The notes: generated from the letters alone by a model not told the origin. Positions 13,251 through 25,311 are shown, counted from the stretch's first letter. The stretch is 64,000 nt of DNA from Mactromeris polynyma (GCA_032209605.1 JASFXZ010000018.1:2607904-2671903), one strand, 5' to 3'. Translations and numbers: made by a program.

Positions 13251-13520
13251 ACCATTATTACTGACCATTTTTCTTTATTTTGGATTGAAAATCTAGCATT
13301 TCTAGAACAAGTCGTATTGAAGATCTCTTTTAATTTTTTCACATTTCTGTCTTATGTTTTTGTTTAATTCCATATTCCATGCAAACCTTCTTACCTATTT
13401 ACACAAACTTTGATATTATACAATTGTTCAGTAACAAAACGGAAACTTATATGCAACGAGTTGCCAGCTTGGCTACAGAGACAAGTGGTACCGTCCCACA
13501 CCCCATTTGTTTGCTTTGAT

Positions 13521-13932
13521 TGTATTGAGTAAACGTTTTTGCTTTTTGGTCAGTATTGCATTATTTCTTTCTACTGTTAATATGTATGTGATATATGTAA
13601 ACGTGTTCTTTTTGTTTACTTCACTAGTCATTCATATGCTTAGTCTGCTAAACCAGTCTGGTACACCTATCACTTTTGTAGATTCAGGTATCATTTATAG
13701 TTTTCATTTACATATACAATTACGCCATTATCCAGTCATCCACAAAGTTTATACTCATTATACATTCACACTGCTTGATAACTTATCCAGTGTGTGATGC
13801 TAGCATGCGGTTGTTACCTACTGAAGTGATCTCACATTTGACAAGGTGCTATATAATTTAGTGATTAATGTTTTGTATTGAGTTATTGTGTTGCATTTTG
13901 GTCATTTTTGCATTATTTCTTTCCACTGTTAA
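13521..13932 (+). repeat. 353-bp tandem repeat, unit 1 and start of unit 2
   Basis: The phrase tgtattgagt occurs at 13,521 and 13,874 (period 353), each followed by gcattatttctttc(t/c)actgttaa. Unit 2 is interrupted at its TTAA (13,929-13,932) by the 15.4-kb element and resumes after 29,370. Unit 1 keeps an uninterrupted copy of the same site (TTAA at 13,577-13,580). Confidence 0.8.
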
Positions 13933-13949
13933 AGGGACTCGACTCCAGA
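13933..13949 (+). repeat. Left TIR of the 15.4-kb element
   Basis: AGGGACTCGACTCCAGA, preceded by TTAA. The adjoining sequence is A-rich, as it also is inside the right TIR. Confidence 0.85.
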
Positions 13950-14949
13950 ATGACCCAAAAAAACATGTTTGAGAAATAATTGCGTTAAATTCTATTTAAG
14001 ACAATATTTAATGGAGAAATGTAGTTTAAAATGCTAAAAAATGCGTTTTTCATAAAAAATCCAGTCCATTTCGTACGATAAACATTGAGTAGGTCGGGGT
14101 ATCCCGAGATATTTATAACACGGAATTCCCGCAGCGAATATAGAACAAATACCACGTGACCGATTACACATTTGTAAACAAGACAAGACTGCAGAATCTG
14201 CGTCTCCGATTGCCGACGTAGTAAGTGTTTTCTTCGCTTCACATTGTTTGTTATCCAATAAATATACGATGTTTTGGCAGTATTTAGGTCAGTTATACGT
14301 CTTACAGACAAAGACGACTTGAATTTTATTTTGATCGTTGAAATATTGACGTAATTGGACATTCTTCATAGCGACATTACCACGAGGGGTCATTTCAAAA
14401 TAATTTGACGATACCTAATTAGCTAATTGGGTCTATGCTGTAAGTTAATATTATTTGTTATTTACACCATTTTGTTAAAATGCCCTCTCATGAAGCAAGT
14501 ATTTTATTATTCAAATGGTTTATACGATAATTTTATCTTAATTAGCATGAATGAAAATGAAAGTAGCCCTTGATAGATCATAATTAACAAACTTTACAAA
14601 GGATCATCTATTGATGGGTTCAAGTTCTTAAACATATGTGTTCATTTACAGGAAAGCTTTTTTAATATTTGTAGGGGTCACCAGTCTCTGTGACGAAGAC
14701 ACTGCACTATACAGGGGCATGGGAAGGTAGATGCCATGGTAGGGGTGGACAGTGAGTGTTCAGATGAAGGCCGTTTGAAATTGAATTTAAGATGAAGAGG
14801 AGAATATGATGCGGCTACGTGAAGAGGGTAGACAGCAAGCACATGTAGGTTAAAAATCAGTTTGAATTCATTAATGTATTTCCACTGAGTTTTAAGTTCC
14901 CCATGCTTTTAAACTTTTTGTGAGTCTTATAATATATCTATATACATTG

Positions 14950-15760
14950 TATATATATAGATGCGCAGTTGACAAATCTTTTCTAGTAGCTGTGTTGATC
15001 TTTTCCTGAGTATAATTATTCCATGCTTTATACATGTAATATGTAAAATGTACAGCTCATTTCAATTCATCTAAAGATCAAGAATGGCCCAAAAGTTTGT
15101 TTCAAACTTTTGAGCTCACTTAGATCTGAAGTTCTAAAATTGAGCTATTTTGTCTCCTTTTGTCCACCTCATTCTACGATTTTAATTTTTATTATCCCCC
15201 GCCGAAACGAAGGTTTTGGTAGCGGATATTGTTTTGGTGTTGCCTGTTCGTCACACTTTTTTCTTTCCGGAGTGATATCTTGGTATTGGTTGGACAGATT
15301 TCATTGAATATAGAAGGGTATTTGAATGATGCATATCAAATTTTGTTACATTACACGAGTGTATGACGGAGTTATGGACCTTTGGTATTTTCAAATGATC
15401 ATGTATTATAATTATGGAAAATAATTGGAACCACATCTTGGTGCTGGTTGGTCAGATCTAAATTTCATTGCAATTTGAATATAATAACAGGTATGGGAAT
15501 GATGCATATTAAATGCCCTATGAATCCAATTGAGTATGGGAGAATTAAAGCCCTTTGCTTCTGACGAGCAGCTAAAATGATGTTTTAAAGAGTTGTACAG
15601 ATTTTTCTACCCAAAGCAATCTCATAATGGTTGGTATTTATATGATTAAGGGTTGTCTGTCCATCCACCAGTCTAGGGAAAGATGCATATCCAATGCCAT
15701 AGCTACATGTATAAACACCAACTTCTTCGAGGGGAGCATGACAAGCTCATGCTGATGAAA
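14950..15760 (+). repeat. Bivalve-type repeats between the P2X7-domain exon relics
   Basis: The segment contains gagctcacttagatctgaag (a 'gagctcac...gagctat' repeat head at about 15,112) and then two units sharing atcttggt-ttggt-gg-cagat and gaatgatgcatat-aa (about 15,270-15,350 and 15,430-15,520, period about 160). I see no exon in it. Confidence 0.5.
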
Positions 15761-15962
15761 CTTTTTTTATTATTATATGTCCTCAAAGTTACGCCTCACT
15801 ATATGTGGTCTTTTCGATGGATCTTAAATAACTAATTGATTTATATTTTCTGTAATTTGTCTTATTCTACAAGGGATATCAATTCAACAAATTTGCTTGT
15901 TGTCTGCATTGTTAAAGTTTTGTTTATAAATGTATTTATATAAAGAGCAATTATGCTTCCAG

Positions 15963-16905
15963 AACATGATAGAACATGGATGATGAAAGAAGAAAAACGT
16001 TGAAGAAGCTGACGGAAAGTCAGCCTCTGGTAATATTGGATATAACTGCTGTCCTCATAAAAAGTCAAAAGGGGCCCCTTGAACCAGGACCATTAGCGCC
16101 TGTACCCAGCTGGTGTGTATGTACATTGTACAGAGATGAAGACAGAGTTTGCTATAGAATGGCCCCACAGTATTGCAACGGCAGACAACCAGTTAGGTAA
16201 ACAAATGTACCTTCCTTATCTTTTCAATGTCCTTGTATATTTATACCAATACAAATACAGTTAAGCTCAAACTTACTCATTTTCAAAAAGCTTAAACTTA
16301 TCACTCTTGATGACTGCTTTCTTGGTAACTAACCAGTATTTGTGCCTAAATTAGAGATCGTTAGATATTGATCACACCTGACTCAGTGGGTTTCAATTTC
16401 TCGACCACCATTTTGACAATAGGGTATGTATGAGTCTTCCTACTGTTTATGATAACCATTAAGCAGGGACTAAATACTTACTTTTTTATTTATTAAACTT
16501 TTTTATTTATTAATTTCAATGTTGGCATCAATTTGCATTTCATTACAAACTCTGTTGATTATTTTTTAGAATTAAAAAGTTTATGTAGCTATATATTACT
16601 GTGTTGTATTTTTGTATTTTCAGGATAGGTAAACAATCACTGATCAGTTAACATTGCGCCTACAACTGACATTCAGAGATGACATGTTAGCTAGACAAGC
16701 ATAGTCATTAAGAAGACACAGATAGAGCAGAGCCTACATGCATTCTGCCTATAGGCAGCTTGTTCTATGACTATATGGGTGCTTGCGGGGATACAATCAC
16801 AGACTTGTACTAGCTGTCTATGTTCATAGATATACAGAACAAATCTTTCAATCCAGAAGGGGACTAGTATACCAAGTAGACATTGTGTTGGTTGATGATA
16901 GATGA
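15963..16905 (+). pseudogene. Broken P2X7-intracellular-domain gene of the 15.4-kb element
   Basis: Two exon-like blocks match the last two exons of the better preserved gene at 31,672-34,621. Block 1 (15,963-16,196, acceptor cttccag, donor TTAG|GTAAAC) reads a helix-like LKKLTESQPL segment, then GPLAPVPSWCVC and VCYRMAPQYC, which is the Cys-rich zinc-binding region with part of its middle missing. Block 2 (16,648-16,905, 258 nt against 270 nt in the other copy) reads YMHSAYRQLVL in the position of [11 protein letters not shown]. It has in-frame stops at 16,702, 16,723 and 16,768. Upstream, 14,680-14,850 looks like a decayed Gly/Arg-rich exon and 14,190-14,222 like a first exon that has lost its ATG; both are weak. 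It is not expected to make protein. Confidence 0.65.
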
Positions 16906-17223
16906 AATACAATGTGCAAGTGAACATCTTCTAAAGACTGTTAACATTATTTCTTTTTAGTACAATTGTTATTTCTTGACAAAAGTTGATGAACCTTGCA
17001 GAGTCAAACTACCCCATCCAGTGGTAATTCTTTCATAAATGGTATTTTAAATATTAATTTTCAGTTTCAATGCTCATGTTCATTCAACTTAGACATCAAA
17101 AGTTGGGGTTTATTCACTTTAATTAAAGTGTAATATTTTGTTCATCCACCAGTTCTGGTTCATTTGAGAAATGTTGGAATGATAGTTATAAACTCATCTT
17201 TTGAGGAACATGAAAAATTGGTC

Positions 17224-17290
17224 AATGGAGCTACCAGGATTCGCACCCCTGTCTCCGTTCCGGTATGCTAACCACTACACCACAGCGACT
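17224..17290 (-). repeat. tRNA-like SINE head
   Basis: On the minus strand, gtggtgtagtggttagcat is an A-box/D-arm-like segment and ggtgcgaatcctgg a B-box/T-arm-like segment. The arms do not form a convincing full cloverleaf, so this is a tRNA-derived SINE head rather than a tRNA gene. Confidence 0.5.
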
Positions 17291-17784
17291 TACTCGATCC
17301 TTGTTCATTTATGAACAGCTACACAACTTAAAACTCGGCTGTGTTTCAGATATGTTCAAATAGTTAATAGCATTGCATAAAATTTAAATGTTGCATAATA
17401 ATGTGATTCCACTGTTTCTCCATTTGTCATTACTCTCTATTGAAATAACTTGTAGACAAATGTTCAAATGAAAGATTTTTCCAATGAGTTAGCTGGAATG
17501 TAGTATAGCAATTTAATTTTGAAACTTTTTATGCATTTTAGTCAGTATTTAAAAGTAATAGAGAAAAACATAGAAATAAAAATATTCCAGAGAAGATGTA
17601 TCAAGTAATATTCACTGATCATGCACCTATATCGATGTACAGTTAGTTTGAAATTAATCAATTCAACAGGGGAAAAGTCATAATAACAAGTAATGGGACT
17701 TTTTTATAAATTAAACTATTTTTAATGTTTGTATTAAATTTAATGCTTGTTTGAGACCAAGAGTCCAACAAACTCGACCATGTC

Positions 17785-18315
17785 CAGTGTTTTTAGCTCA
17801 CCTGAGCACGAAGTGCTTAAGTTGAGCTATTGGGATCGCCCCGTGTCCGTCGTCGTCTACAATTTAGACTGTTTACACTTAATATGTAACATCTTTTACC
17901 TGGTCTGCATGAAACTTGGTCAGAATGTTTGTCTCAATGAAATATAGTCCAAGTTCGAAACTGGGTTAACACTCCAGAGGTTTCATTTTTACTTTATGTA
18001 AGTGTGACTTGGTAAAAATGTTTGCCTTAATAAAATCTAAGTCAAGATTGAAACTGGGTCATCTGAGATCATAAACTAGGTCACAGAATCAAATGATTGA
18101 AAATCCTTAAGGATTCTTGGGAGGCTGCATTCTCTATCGGAACTTCATAAAACTTGATCAGAATGTTGGTCTTAATAAGATGCAATTCCAGTGTGGTACT
18201 GGGTCATGTTGGGTCAAAAAATAGGTCACAAGGTCAAATCATTGAAAATCCTCATGGAATCTTGAAACCAGGATGGCAATGTACTCAGGTGAGCAATAAA
18301 GGGCCACCATAGCCG
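17785..18315 (+). repeat. Bivalve 'gctcacctgagcac' interspersed repeat
   Basis: It starts with ttagctcacctgagcacgaa and ttgagctattgggatcgccc, then holds two or three units with aaacttggtcagaatgtttg-like text, and ends in ctcaggtgagcaataaaggg. A reverse-oriented copy lies at 58,321-58,710. No gene. Confidence 0.65.
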
Positions 18316-19104
18316 TCTTGTTTTAAATATTACACTTCATGCAAAAAGTGTTTATGTTTAATTATATTTTTCAAGAGTTCTGAAATATGGACAGTACAGA
18401 CCGTGAACCATATGTTTTGTTTAGTCCAAGGGTAACGAAGTTTATTATGATACAATGGCATCTTTTTAAAGTGAGTTCATAAGACACATTTTTTTTTGGA
18501 GCATTTGACTCTTACAAGTGCTATATCTTGTGTACTATGTTATGCAAACTAGCAAATTGTTATTATGTCACAATTTTATGATAGATATGTACATTTGGTT
18601 TACATTATCATAATCCAAATTCATAGACATTCAGTAAAAATGGTTAGCAAATATATCTTGTTTAACTGCACAACCTCTTCTTGTTTATTTTTGTCCTTAA
18701 TTTTGTTATAAGTCAGAAACAGCACAAATCCGACATACCTTGAAGATACAACTAATAGCAAATTAAATACAAAAGAATTGCTGCAACAAATATGAATTTT
18801 ATTTACTACCGAACATTTTATGCAGTTAAATACACATTCATGAAATAACAATAGAAGTCGGATCAGTTCTGTCGAATTCATCAGGTCCAAAATTCTATTA
18901 AAAAGTAAACATGGTTTCAAATAGCCATGTGACATTTATTTCGGATGATACCACGTATTCCGATAGAAGGCTGTCAATTAAACAAGGTGCGACTGACAGT
19001 ATATTGACAGAAATAAAAATATCTACTCTGAAAGAAATATGTACATGTACAATAAAGATATTGTATGCCAATTAAAACTACATGGTTCTTTTTTAAACAA
19101 AAAA

Positions 19105-19640
19105 CATGTCTCCCCGATGACATCAAAGGGCCATTATTCAGTGAAAAATCATCTGAGCGAAACGAAACGACAATGATTCCCTACTACACTTTATGCTTAT
19201 CAATCCTGTGAAGTTTTGTTGAAATCCAACCAGTCGTATTTGAGATGAAGCGTAGACAAACACTACATGCATAAAAACAGAGGGCAATCACTCAGTGAAA
19301 ATTATCTGAGCAGAACGAAACGACAAGGATTCACAACTACACTTGATGCTTATCAATCCTGTGAAGTTTGGTTGAAAGCCAACCAGCAATATTGGAGATG
19401 AAGCGCGGACAAATAAATATGAATAAACACATCATAGGGCCATAATTCAGTGAACATTATCCGAGCAGAACGAAACAACCAAGATGCACAACTACCCTTG
19501 TTTTTGATTAATCCTATGAAGTTTGGCTGAATTTCACCCAACAGTATAGGAGATGAAATGCTGACAAGCTGAAAGTGGACTGACGGACAGACAGACGTCA
19601 AAGACAAAATGTGTCTCTAAGGGAGACATAAAAATGAGGT
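19105..19640 (+). repeat. Tandem repeat, about 154 bp x 3
   Basis: The phrase tctgagc(g/a)(a/g)aacgaaac recurs at about 19,152, 19,305 and 19,459, each followed by cctgtgaagttt(g/t)g-like text. It closes with gactgacggacagacagacg. The open frames on the minus strand are repeat shadows. Confidence 0.75.
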
Positions 19641-20049
19641 CCGACTGTATATCAACAGAAAGAAAAACATCTATACTGAAAAAAACAAACAAACAATTCT
19701 TGTATTGCGACATTGTACAACACTGAAAACTACATGACATCTCCTTATATAATAACTCTTACATGCTGCATTCAACAGAACATATTAACTTAACTATTGA
19801 ATTGAAAAATATAAAGATCTAAATAATCATGTCATTTCATGATGCACCTCATTATTGAGAGTATTGGGATTATCTAATCATAAGTAATGTACTGGAAATT
19901 ATCCACAAATGGTGCTTAAAAGTAATGATATGTTGTTTAATAATCATATTTCATGAGAGCACTTTTACTAACTAGATGACCTGAGTGAAGGCTACATGTC
20001 AAGCCCACCAATTGTCAAGAGAATACCAATATATAATGCTGTACAGTGA

Positions 20050-20370
20050 GTGCATATCTATTTCACCCATTTGTGACTTCTGAGTGTGATCTTGACCTTT
20101 GAGCTATCTTAATGTACTGGTAGGGTACGGGTCTTGCATGACACATGAGGTCATTATGATGAGCAATTGTGCCAAGACATTTAGGAATCCCAATGAATGA
20201 CAGCGTAATATTCCGGACAAATGTTTTGACTAATCTTTTTGATGTTTGAACTCCGATGTGTCACATTGACCTTTGACCTACAGACATAGGTCCCGAGTGC
20301 AACATGCCGTCTCATCATGGTTACAAACATTTGTGCTACATAATTTGAAAATTTCTACATAGGTAGATGA
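20050..20370 (+). repeat. Tandem repeat flanking the nested element (left part)
   Basis: Units of roughly 180-190 bp contain tgaccttt(g)a(g/c)cta, catcatggt and atttgaaaat...atgacag. The array continues on the other side of the insertion (23,400-23,760). This is a widespread bivalve tandem family. It gives the empty-site reference for the nested insertion. Confidence 0.7.
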
Positions 20371-20429
20371 CACCCAGTGAACCATTCTACGTTATCTGAA
20401 CGTGACGGAGACGTTTCTCGACGTTTCCA

Positions 20430-21080
20430 GCTTACAAGTGCTGAAGACGTTGCCGTCACCCAAAAGTGTTACATTTGTTCGACGTATCGGTTTGGTTTTC
20501 TGAACGTTTTGAGTACTGCTAAAAAACGCTATAAATATTTTGCAAAGACCTGTGATGTACACGTCTTTAGGACGATTTAAAGACGTTTTCCCGGCTAAAA
20601 CGTGCTGAAGACGTTGCCGTCACCCAAAAGTGTTACATTTGTACGACGTATCGGTTTGGTTTTCTGAACGTTTTGAGTACTGCTAAAAAACGCTATAAAT
20701 ATTTTGCCAAGACCTGCGATGTACACGTCTTTAGGACGATTTAAAGACGTTTTCCTAGCTAAAACGTGCTGAAGACGTCGTCGACACCCAAAAGTGTTAC
20801 ATTTAGTCGACGTATCGGTTTAGTTTACTGAACGTGTTGAGGACTCCTAAAACACGATAAAAATGTTTAGCCAAGACCTGCAATGTAAACCTCTCTAGGA
20901 CGATCTTAAGACGTTTTCCAACTAAAACGTGCTGAAAACGTTCACCCAAAGTGTGACATTTCGTCGACGTATCGGTTTAGTTTTTCAAACGTGTTGAGGA
21001 CTGGGAAAAAACCTTGAAAATAGCTTTCCCTGACCTGCAATGTAGACGTTTCTAAAAGTTCTAAAAACGTTTTCCTTTCA
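20430..21080 (+). repeat. Array of four ~164-bp units inside the nested element
   Basis: Units start with cgtgctgaagacgttgccgt at 20,437, 20,602 and 20,767 (third unit diverged), with a fourth shorter unit at 20,928. Each carries cgacgtatcggttt and acgtcttt-aggacgat. The first two units are nearly identical; divergence grows toward the interior. Confidence 0.85.
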
Positions 21081-21457
21081 GTTCCACTTCACCAAAACGC
21101 TTGCAAAACAGAAAGAAAACAAACAAAAGAACCATAAAGACGGATAGCTGTAGTGCTTAAAAGGGTTTAAATGACTTACGAGGACGTGTAATGAACCTTT
21201 TATTTTCTTTGAAATTTCAATGAACAAACTTACAACATTCTTTTTAGCAGAAAGTAACTAACACTATGTATCCTTTCCTCCACTACCTTTTTTAAGAAAA
21301 ATATGAAAAGTCTATACTAGAGAAAAAATCCGTTACAATGTTACAAGCAAGTGCTCCATTTTCTACAATGATTTCAATAACCATCAGTAACACAGGCACT
21401 TGAAATCGTTTCTGTGGAGAAAAGGGTTGAATTATAACCGCTTGGGTTTTTGTCAGT

Positions 21458-21703
21458 TTATGCATATCCTGGTGTTTCATCTTCACTAGATGAGCCACTT
21501 TCCTGTATTGCATCTGGTTTGGATTTTGGACTGGCTAAGGCTGAAGCAAGTTTAATCCTTTTGGCTTTGTATGCAGCACCACCATTTAGCCCACTTGACC
21601 GCTTCAGAACATCGCTTGCCCTTGACCTTAGTCTCTTGTGGAGATTTCTTGCGCAGTACACCTGTGATGAAAAAAAAGAAATGACTGGCATCCTTCGAGA
21701 CAA
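21458..21703 (-). CDS. Small basic/Ser-acidic protein exon of the nested element
   Basis: On the minus strand, after a good acceptor (tttcatcacag, exon from about 21,663), the frame reads VYCARNLHKRLRSRASDVLK, then a Lys-rich stretch and a tail ESGSSSEDETPGYA before the stop at 21,458. An upstream open block (about 22,220-22,132) ending in a good donor (TTGCAG|GTAATA) joins it in phase 0 and reads AVAILDESEKHIARST. No in-frame ATG is visible in that block, so the start is unknown. Not recognised; it may be an accessory or captured protein. The 164-residue plus-strand frame is its shadow. Confidence 0.4.
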   Translation of the reverse strand: MSRRMPVISFFSSQVYCARNLHKRLRSRASDVLKRSSGLNGGAAYKAKRIKLASALASPKSKPDAIQESGSSSEDETPGYA

Positions 21704-22183
21704 AATTATACAAAGAGCAGCGTCCGTGTTGTCAACTTCTGGTCAGGGTCTACACTGTTTTATCTTGATGAGTTTAAAAAATGTACACCATAACCAGACG
21801 CTGCGTAGACATCGTGGCGGCTTGGCTGGACGTACACCAAAGCCAGAGGGTCACTTATTAAAATTATTACAAAGCTTGACAAGTATGTTTAAATATACAT
21901 ACTACTTGTACTTTTCAAGACAGTGTTGCCAACCTGCTATTTAACATACGTATGTATTACAAACAAACACTTATTTCATAAACAAGATAAAGTTTCATTG
22001 ACGGACAGCATACAAATCACAAAGCAAGCATTAAAAGCTTACATTGTAATATTCCATTGATCGTTACACACATTCTGAAATTATCATAAGATATATTGGC
22101 ATGCACAGATATACGTGTCTATCTATATTACCTGCAATTCCAAGAATAAACTGCTTGTTGACCTGGCAATGTGCTTTTCGGAT

Positions 22184-22200
22184 TCATCCAATATGGCGAC
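22184..22200 (+). promoter_or_regulatory. YY1-like ATGGCG site inside the nested element
   Basis: atccaatatggcgacagcc fits the AANATGGCG core of YY1 and could mark a transcription start for a plus-strand or divergent transcript. Evidence is the motif only. Confidence 0.25.
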
Positions 22201-22439
22201 AGCCTCGATTTCAGTTCAAGTACCCGGATGTGACAGACGTCTTAAAGACGTCTTCCAGACGTCAGTGAATATCTAATACAACGCACATATATCTAAGTTT
22301 ATTATATTTATTTTGAATATGTTCTTGATCTATTTAGACTTTGTAATTTGGAATTATTTTATTACCTATCTTTTAGATATGTTAACTGTATATTGGTTTC
22401 AATGTCTTCACATAGTGTCCATATGGTTTTAGTTACCAA

Positions 22440-23290
22440 TACGTATTTAAAACGTATTGCAGACGTCAACTGTTTTTTTACCATTTTTTTCATTTAGTGA
22501 CCATAGGGTTTTTGTAACCAATACGTAAAGAAAACGTATTGCAGACGTCTATTATATTTTTTTCAAAGTCTTCACATAGTGTCCATATGGTTTTGAGTAC
22601 CAAAACGTATTTGAAACGTATGGCAGACGTCATGTGTATTTTTTTAAAAGTCTTTACTTAATGTCCATATGGTATTGGTTACTAAAACGTGTTTAAAACG
22701 TACGGCAGACGTCAACTGTTTTTTTTACCATTATTTTCATTTAGTGACCATGTGGTTTTTGTAACCAATGCGTAATGAAAACGTATTGCAGACGTCTAAT
22801 ATATTTTTTCCAAAGTCTTCACATAGTGTCCATATGGTTTTGGTTACCAATACGTATTTAAAACGTAAGGCACACGTCAGCTATTTTTTACCATTTTTTT
22901 TCAATTAGTGACCATATGGTTTTTGTAACCAATACGTAATGAAAACGTATTGCAGACGTCTATTATATTTTTTTCAAAGTCTTCACATAGTGTCCATATG
23001 GTTTTGAGTACCAAAACGTATTTGAAACGTATGGCAGACGTCATGTGTATTTTTTTTAAAAGTCTTTACTTAGTGTCCATATGGTTTTGGTTACCAAAAC
23101 GTGTTTAAAACGTACGGCAGACGTCAACTGTTGTTTTAACATTTTTTTCATTTAGTGACCATATGGTTTTGTAACCAATACGTAATGAAAACGTATTGCA
23201 GACGTCTACTATATTTTTTTCAAAGTCTTCACATAGTGTCCATATGGTTTTGGTTACCAATACGTATTTAAAACGTTTTTCAGACGTCTT
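22440..23290 (+). repeat. Array of eleven ~82-bp units with higher-order structure
   Basis: gcagacgtc recurs at about 22,460, 22,540, 22,625, 22,705, 22,789, 22,870, 22,954, 23,034, 23,118, 23,199 and 23,281. The text after it falls into three types (aactg, tatta, atgtg) and the order repeats over about 410 bp. Each unit has gtccatatggtttt or gaccatatggtttt and an acgta...aaacgta pair. Confidence 0.85.
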
Positions 23291-23399
23291 GCAGTGTTCC
23301 AATTTGCTGCGAAACGTCTTAAGCACGTGATAAAAACGTCTTGCGTACCAACACTTATAGGAGACGTTGCCGTCACCGAAACGAATGGTTCACTGGGTG

Positions 23400-23760
23400 C
23401 AGTGTTATGATCAGTACAAGATGTTTCAGACATTTGACAATGTGACCTTGACCTTTGAGCTAAGAACACGTGTCTTGCGTGTGACACACTGCTCATCATG
23501 GTAATCATTTGTACCAAGTTATTTGAAAGTCCCTCAATAAATGACAGTGTGATGGTCTGGACAAGATGTTTTAGACCCGTGTTTGACTTCTAAATGTGAG
23601 TTCGACCTTTAAGCTACAGACATGGATCTTGCTCGCAACATTCTGTCTCATCATGGTTAACATTTTTGCAAAGACATTTGAAAATCCTCCAATAAGTGAC
23701 AGAGTAATGGTCCAGAAAAAAAATATCAAGATGGAAACACACATCCCGGATCACTGTTGT
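23400..23760 (+). repeat. Tandem repeat flanking the nested element (right part)
   Basis: The array from 20,050-20,370 resumes with cagtgttatgatcagtacaa and continues with units containing tgaccttgacctttgagct and aataaatgacagtgtgatgg. Confidence 0.7.
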
Positions 23761-25001
23761 TGGGACTATATCGATATCATTACAAGCAGGCTCGACAAAA
23801 ATGTAACTTGTCTTCACTTGTTCCTCACTGGTTGAGTTGGTAATATAGATAAATGTAAAAGAGTGAATTGTTCGAAATACTTTTGCGCTTCAAGTACAAC
23901 TTATTTGCTGTCAAGTTTAAATTGCCCAAACACACTGTAGACCATCTGTTCTCCTATAACCGGTATTCAGACTTGACTGAAGTCTTATTGGAACAACATT
24001 CTAATTAAAGACTGGAACATTTTTGTCTTTTTTAAAATCAATGGCATATAGGTCTTGGCTTAAACTGGATCTTGCCAATAATTTGCCAAGATAATCAAAC
24101 GGTTGACGCATCAATTATCAATCTCAGTGATCTACCACCCTTTCAGTCCAGATTTTTTTCTCTCTCTCAACTGGTGGTGATATTGGAGCAATGGTGGCTG
24201 AAATTTGTTGGGGATGGTGCTCCTCAAGCGTCATGTTAACAACAGATTTACAACAAATTCCATACAAATTTCCATCAGCAGATAAGGAATATATTCATAC
24301 TCCTTTGTCACAGTTCAATTTTTGTTGGTTGCCTTTGAGTATGTTCATTTGCATCTGGAACAAAAATAGATTAGTTCATATTATTTGAAAATAGAACTTG
24401 TAACCAAAATAAAAATCACTAAGAACATCAAGTTTATACAAGTTTGCATTGGAATCTACAAGGAAATTCAGATTTAGACTGTGCTGCACTATTTGCAAGT
24501 ATCACCAGGATGTAACCAGTACTTTTTATCAAACTAGATTTGATGTTCACATTCAGTTGATTTGAAATTTCAGTAGCAATAGTGTGCCAACCAGATAATG
24601 TCAAGTTACAGCAGTCAATTTTAGCTGTAAACCATTTATGAGAATAACTTCACACTGATTAAATTACCAATATAATGTTTAGCATAAGTATTTGTCAGTC
24701 AGAAATATTACAAATGTTTTGCCTCTAAAGTTTTCAAGAATTCAGAGCAGAAGCAGTAATGACAAATGTGGAGTTTAGCCTAGACTTCCCAACTTTATTA
24801 ATCAGTTGTCAATCACATTTGTTACTCAATAATGCTCAAAATAAAATAAAAATATGTAAACATAATAAGTACCTGTTTTGTAGTCTAGTGGCTACTCAGT
24901 AGATGTATGTTGAAGCTTTCTTCTGCAATTGAAAATGTATTAACATCAAGCCTAAAAGCATAATAGGATTTATTGGAAATGCTGTACACCATATATTTAC
25001 A

Positions 25002-25140
25002 GTAAAACCTCACTTAAATACCATCTCAATTAGACCACCTCAAAATTAATATCACAATTTGAAAGGCCATTTTCATTGTTTACTCTTTATTCAACCTCAC
25101 TGTTAAGACCACCTCAATAAGAAAACCAGTTTTCAAGGAT
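25002..25140 (+). repeat. Diverged ACAGTAAAACCTC repeat
   Basis: ttacagtaaaacctcactta followed by two 'gaccacctca' phrases resembles the CAGTCAAACCTG MITE family but is too diverged to set ends. Confidence 0.35.
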
Positions 25141-25311
25141 CTCAGTTACTGAGTTAGTGATGGCGCGATTATAGAAAATAATCAAAAATCATCACTGGAC
25201 ATCCGATGTCGGCGACATTCAAATATTACAGTTATATAGAAATGGTTTCAATGTACTCAGTCAAATACAAATATACAAAGTAATTGATATGAGAAAAGTT
25301 TCCATTAAATA

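Larger units (their letters stand above)
20371..23399. mobile_element. 3.0-kb TIR element with internal ACGT-rich arrays, no visible TSD
   Basis: The ends are CACCCAGTGAACCATTC (20,371-20,387) and its exact reverse complement (23,383-23,399). Joining the flanks (gtagatga + cagtgttatg) rebuilds the host tandem unit (compare aaatgacagtgtgatgg near 23,540) with no duplicated bases left over. The inside has a four-unit array (20,430-21,080), an 11-unit array (22,440-23,290) and one small coding candidate on the minus strand. I cannot assign a superfamily; the outer CAC resembles several TIR groups, but their usual 2-8 bp duplications are not seen. Confidence 0.75.

Noticed and set aside
13985..14362. 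125-codon minus-strand frame at the left end of the 15.4-kb element
   Set aside because: It overlaps the TIR-proximal promoter region and runs against the P2X7-domain gene; no family match seen.
21450..21944. 164-codon plus-strand frame in the nested element
   Set aside because: The minus-strand frame has splice sites and a protein-like composition; this one is read through its complement.
23105..23517. Minus-strand frames near 23.1-23.5 kb
   Set aside because: Built from the 82-bp array and the flanking tandem repeat.
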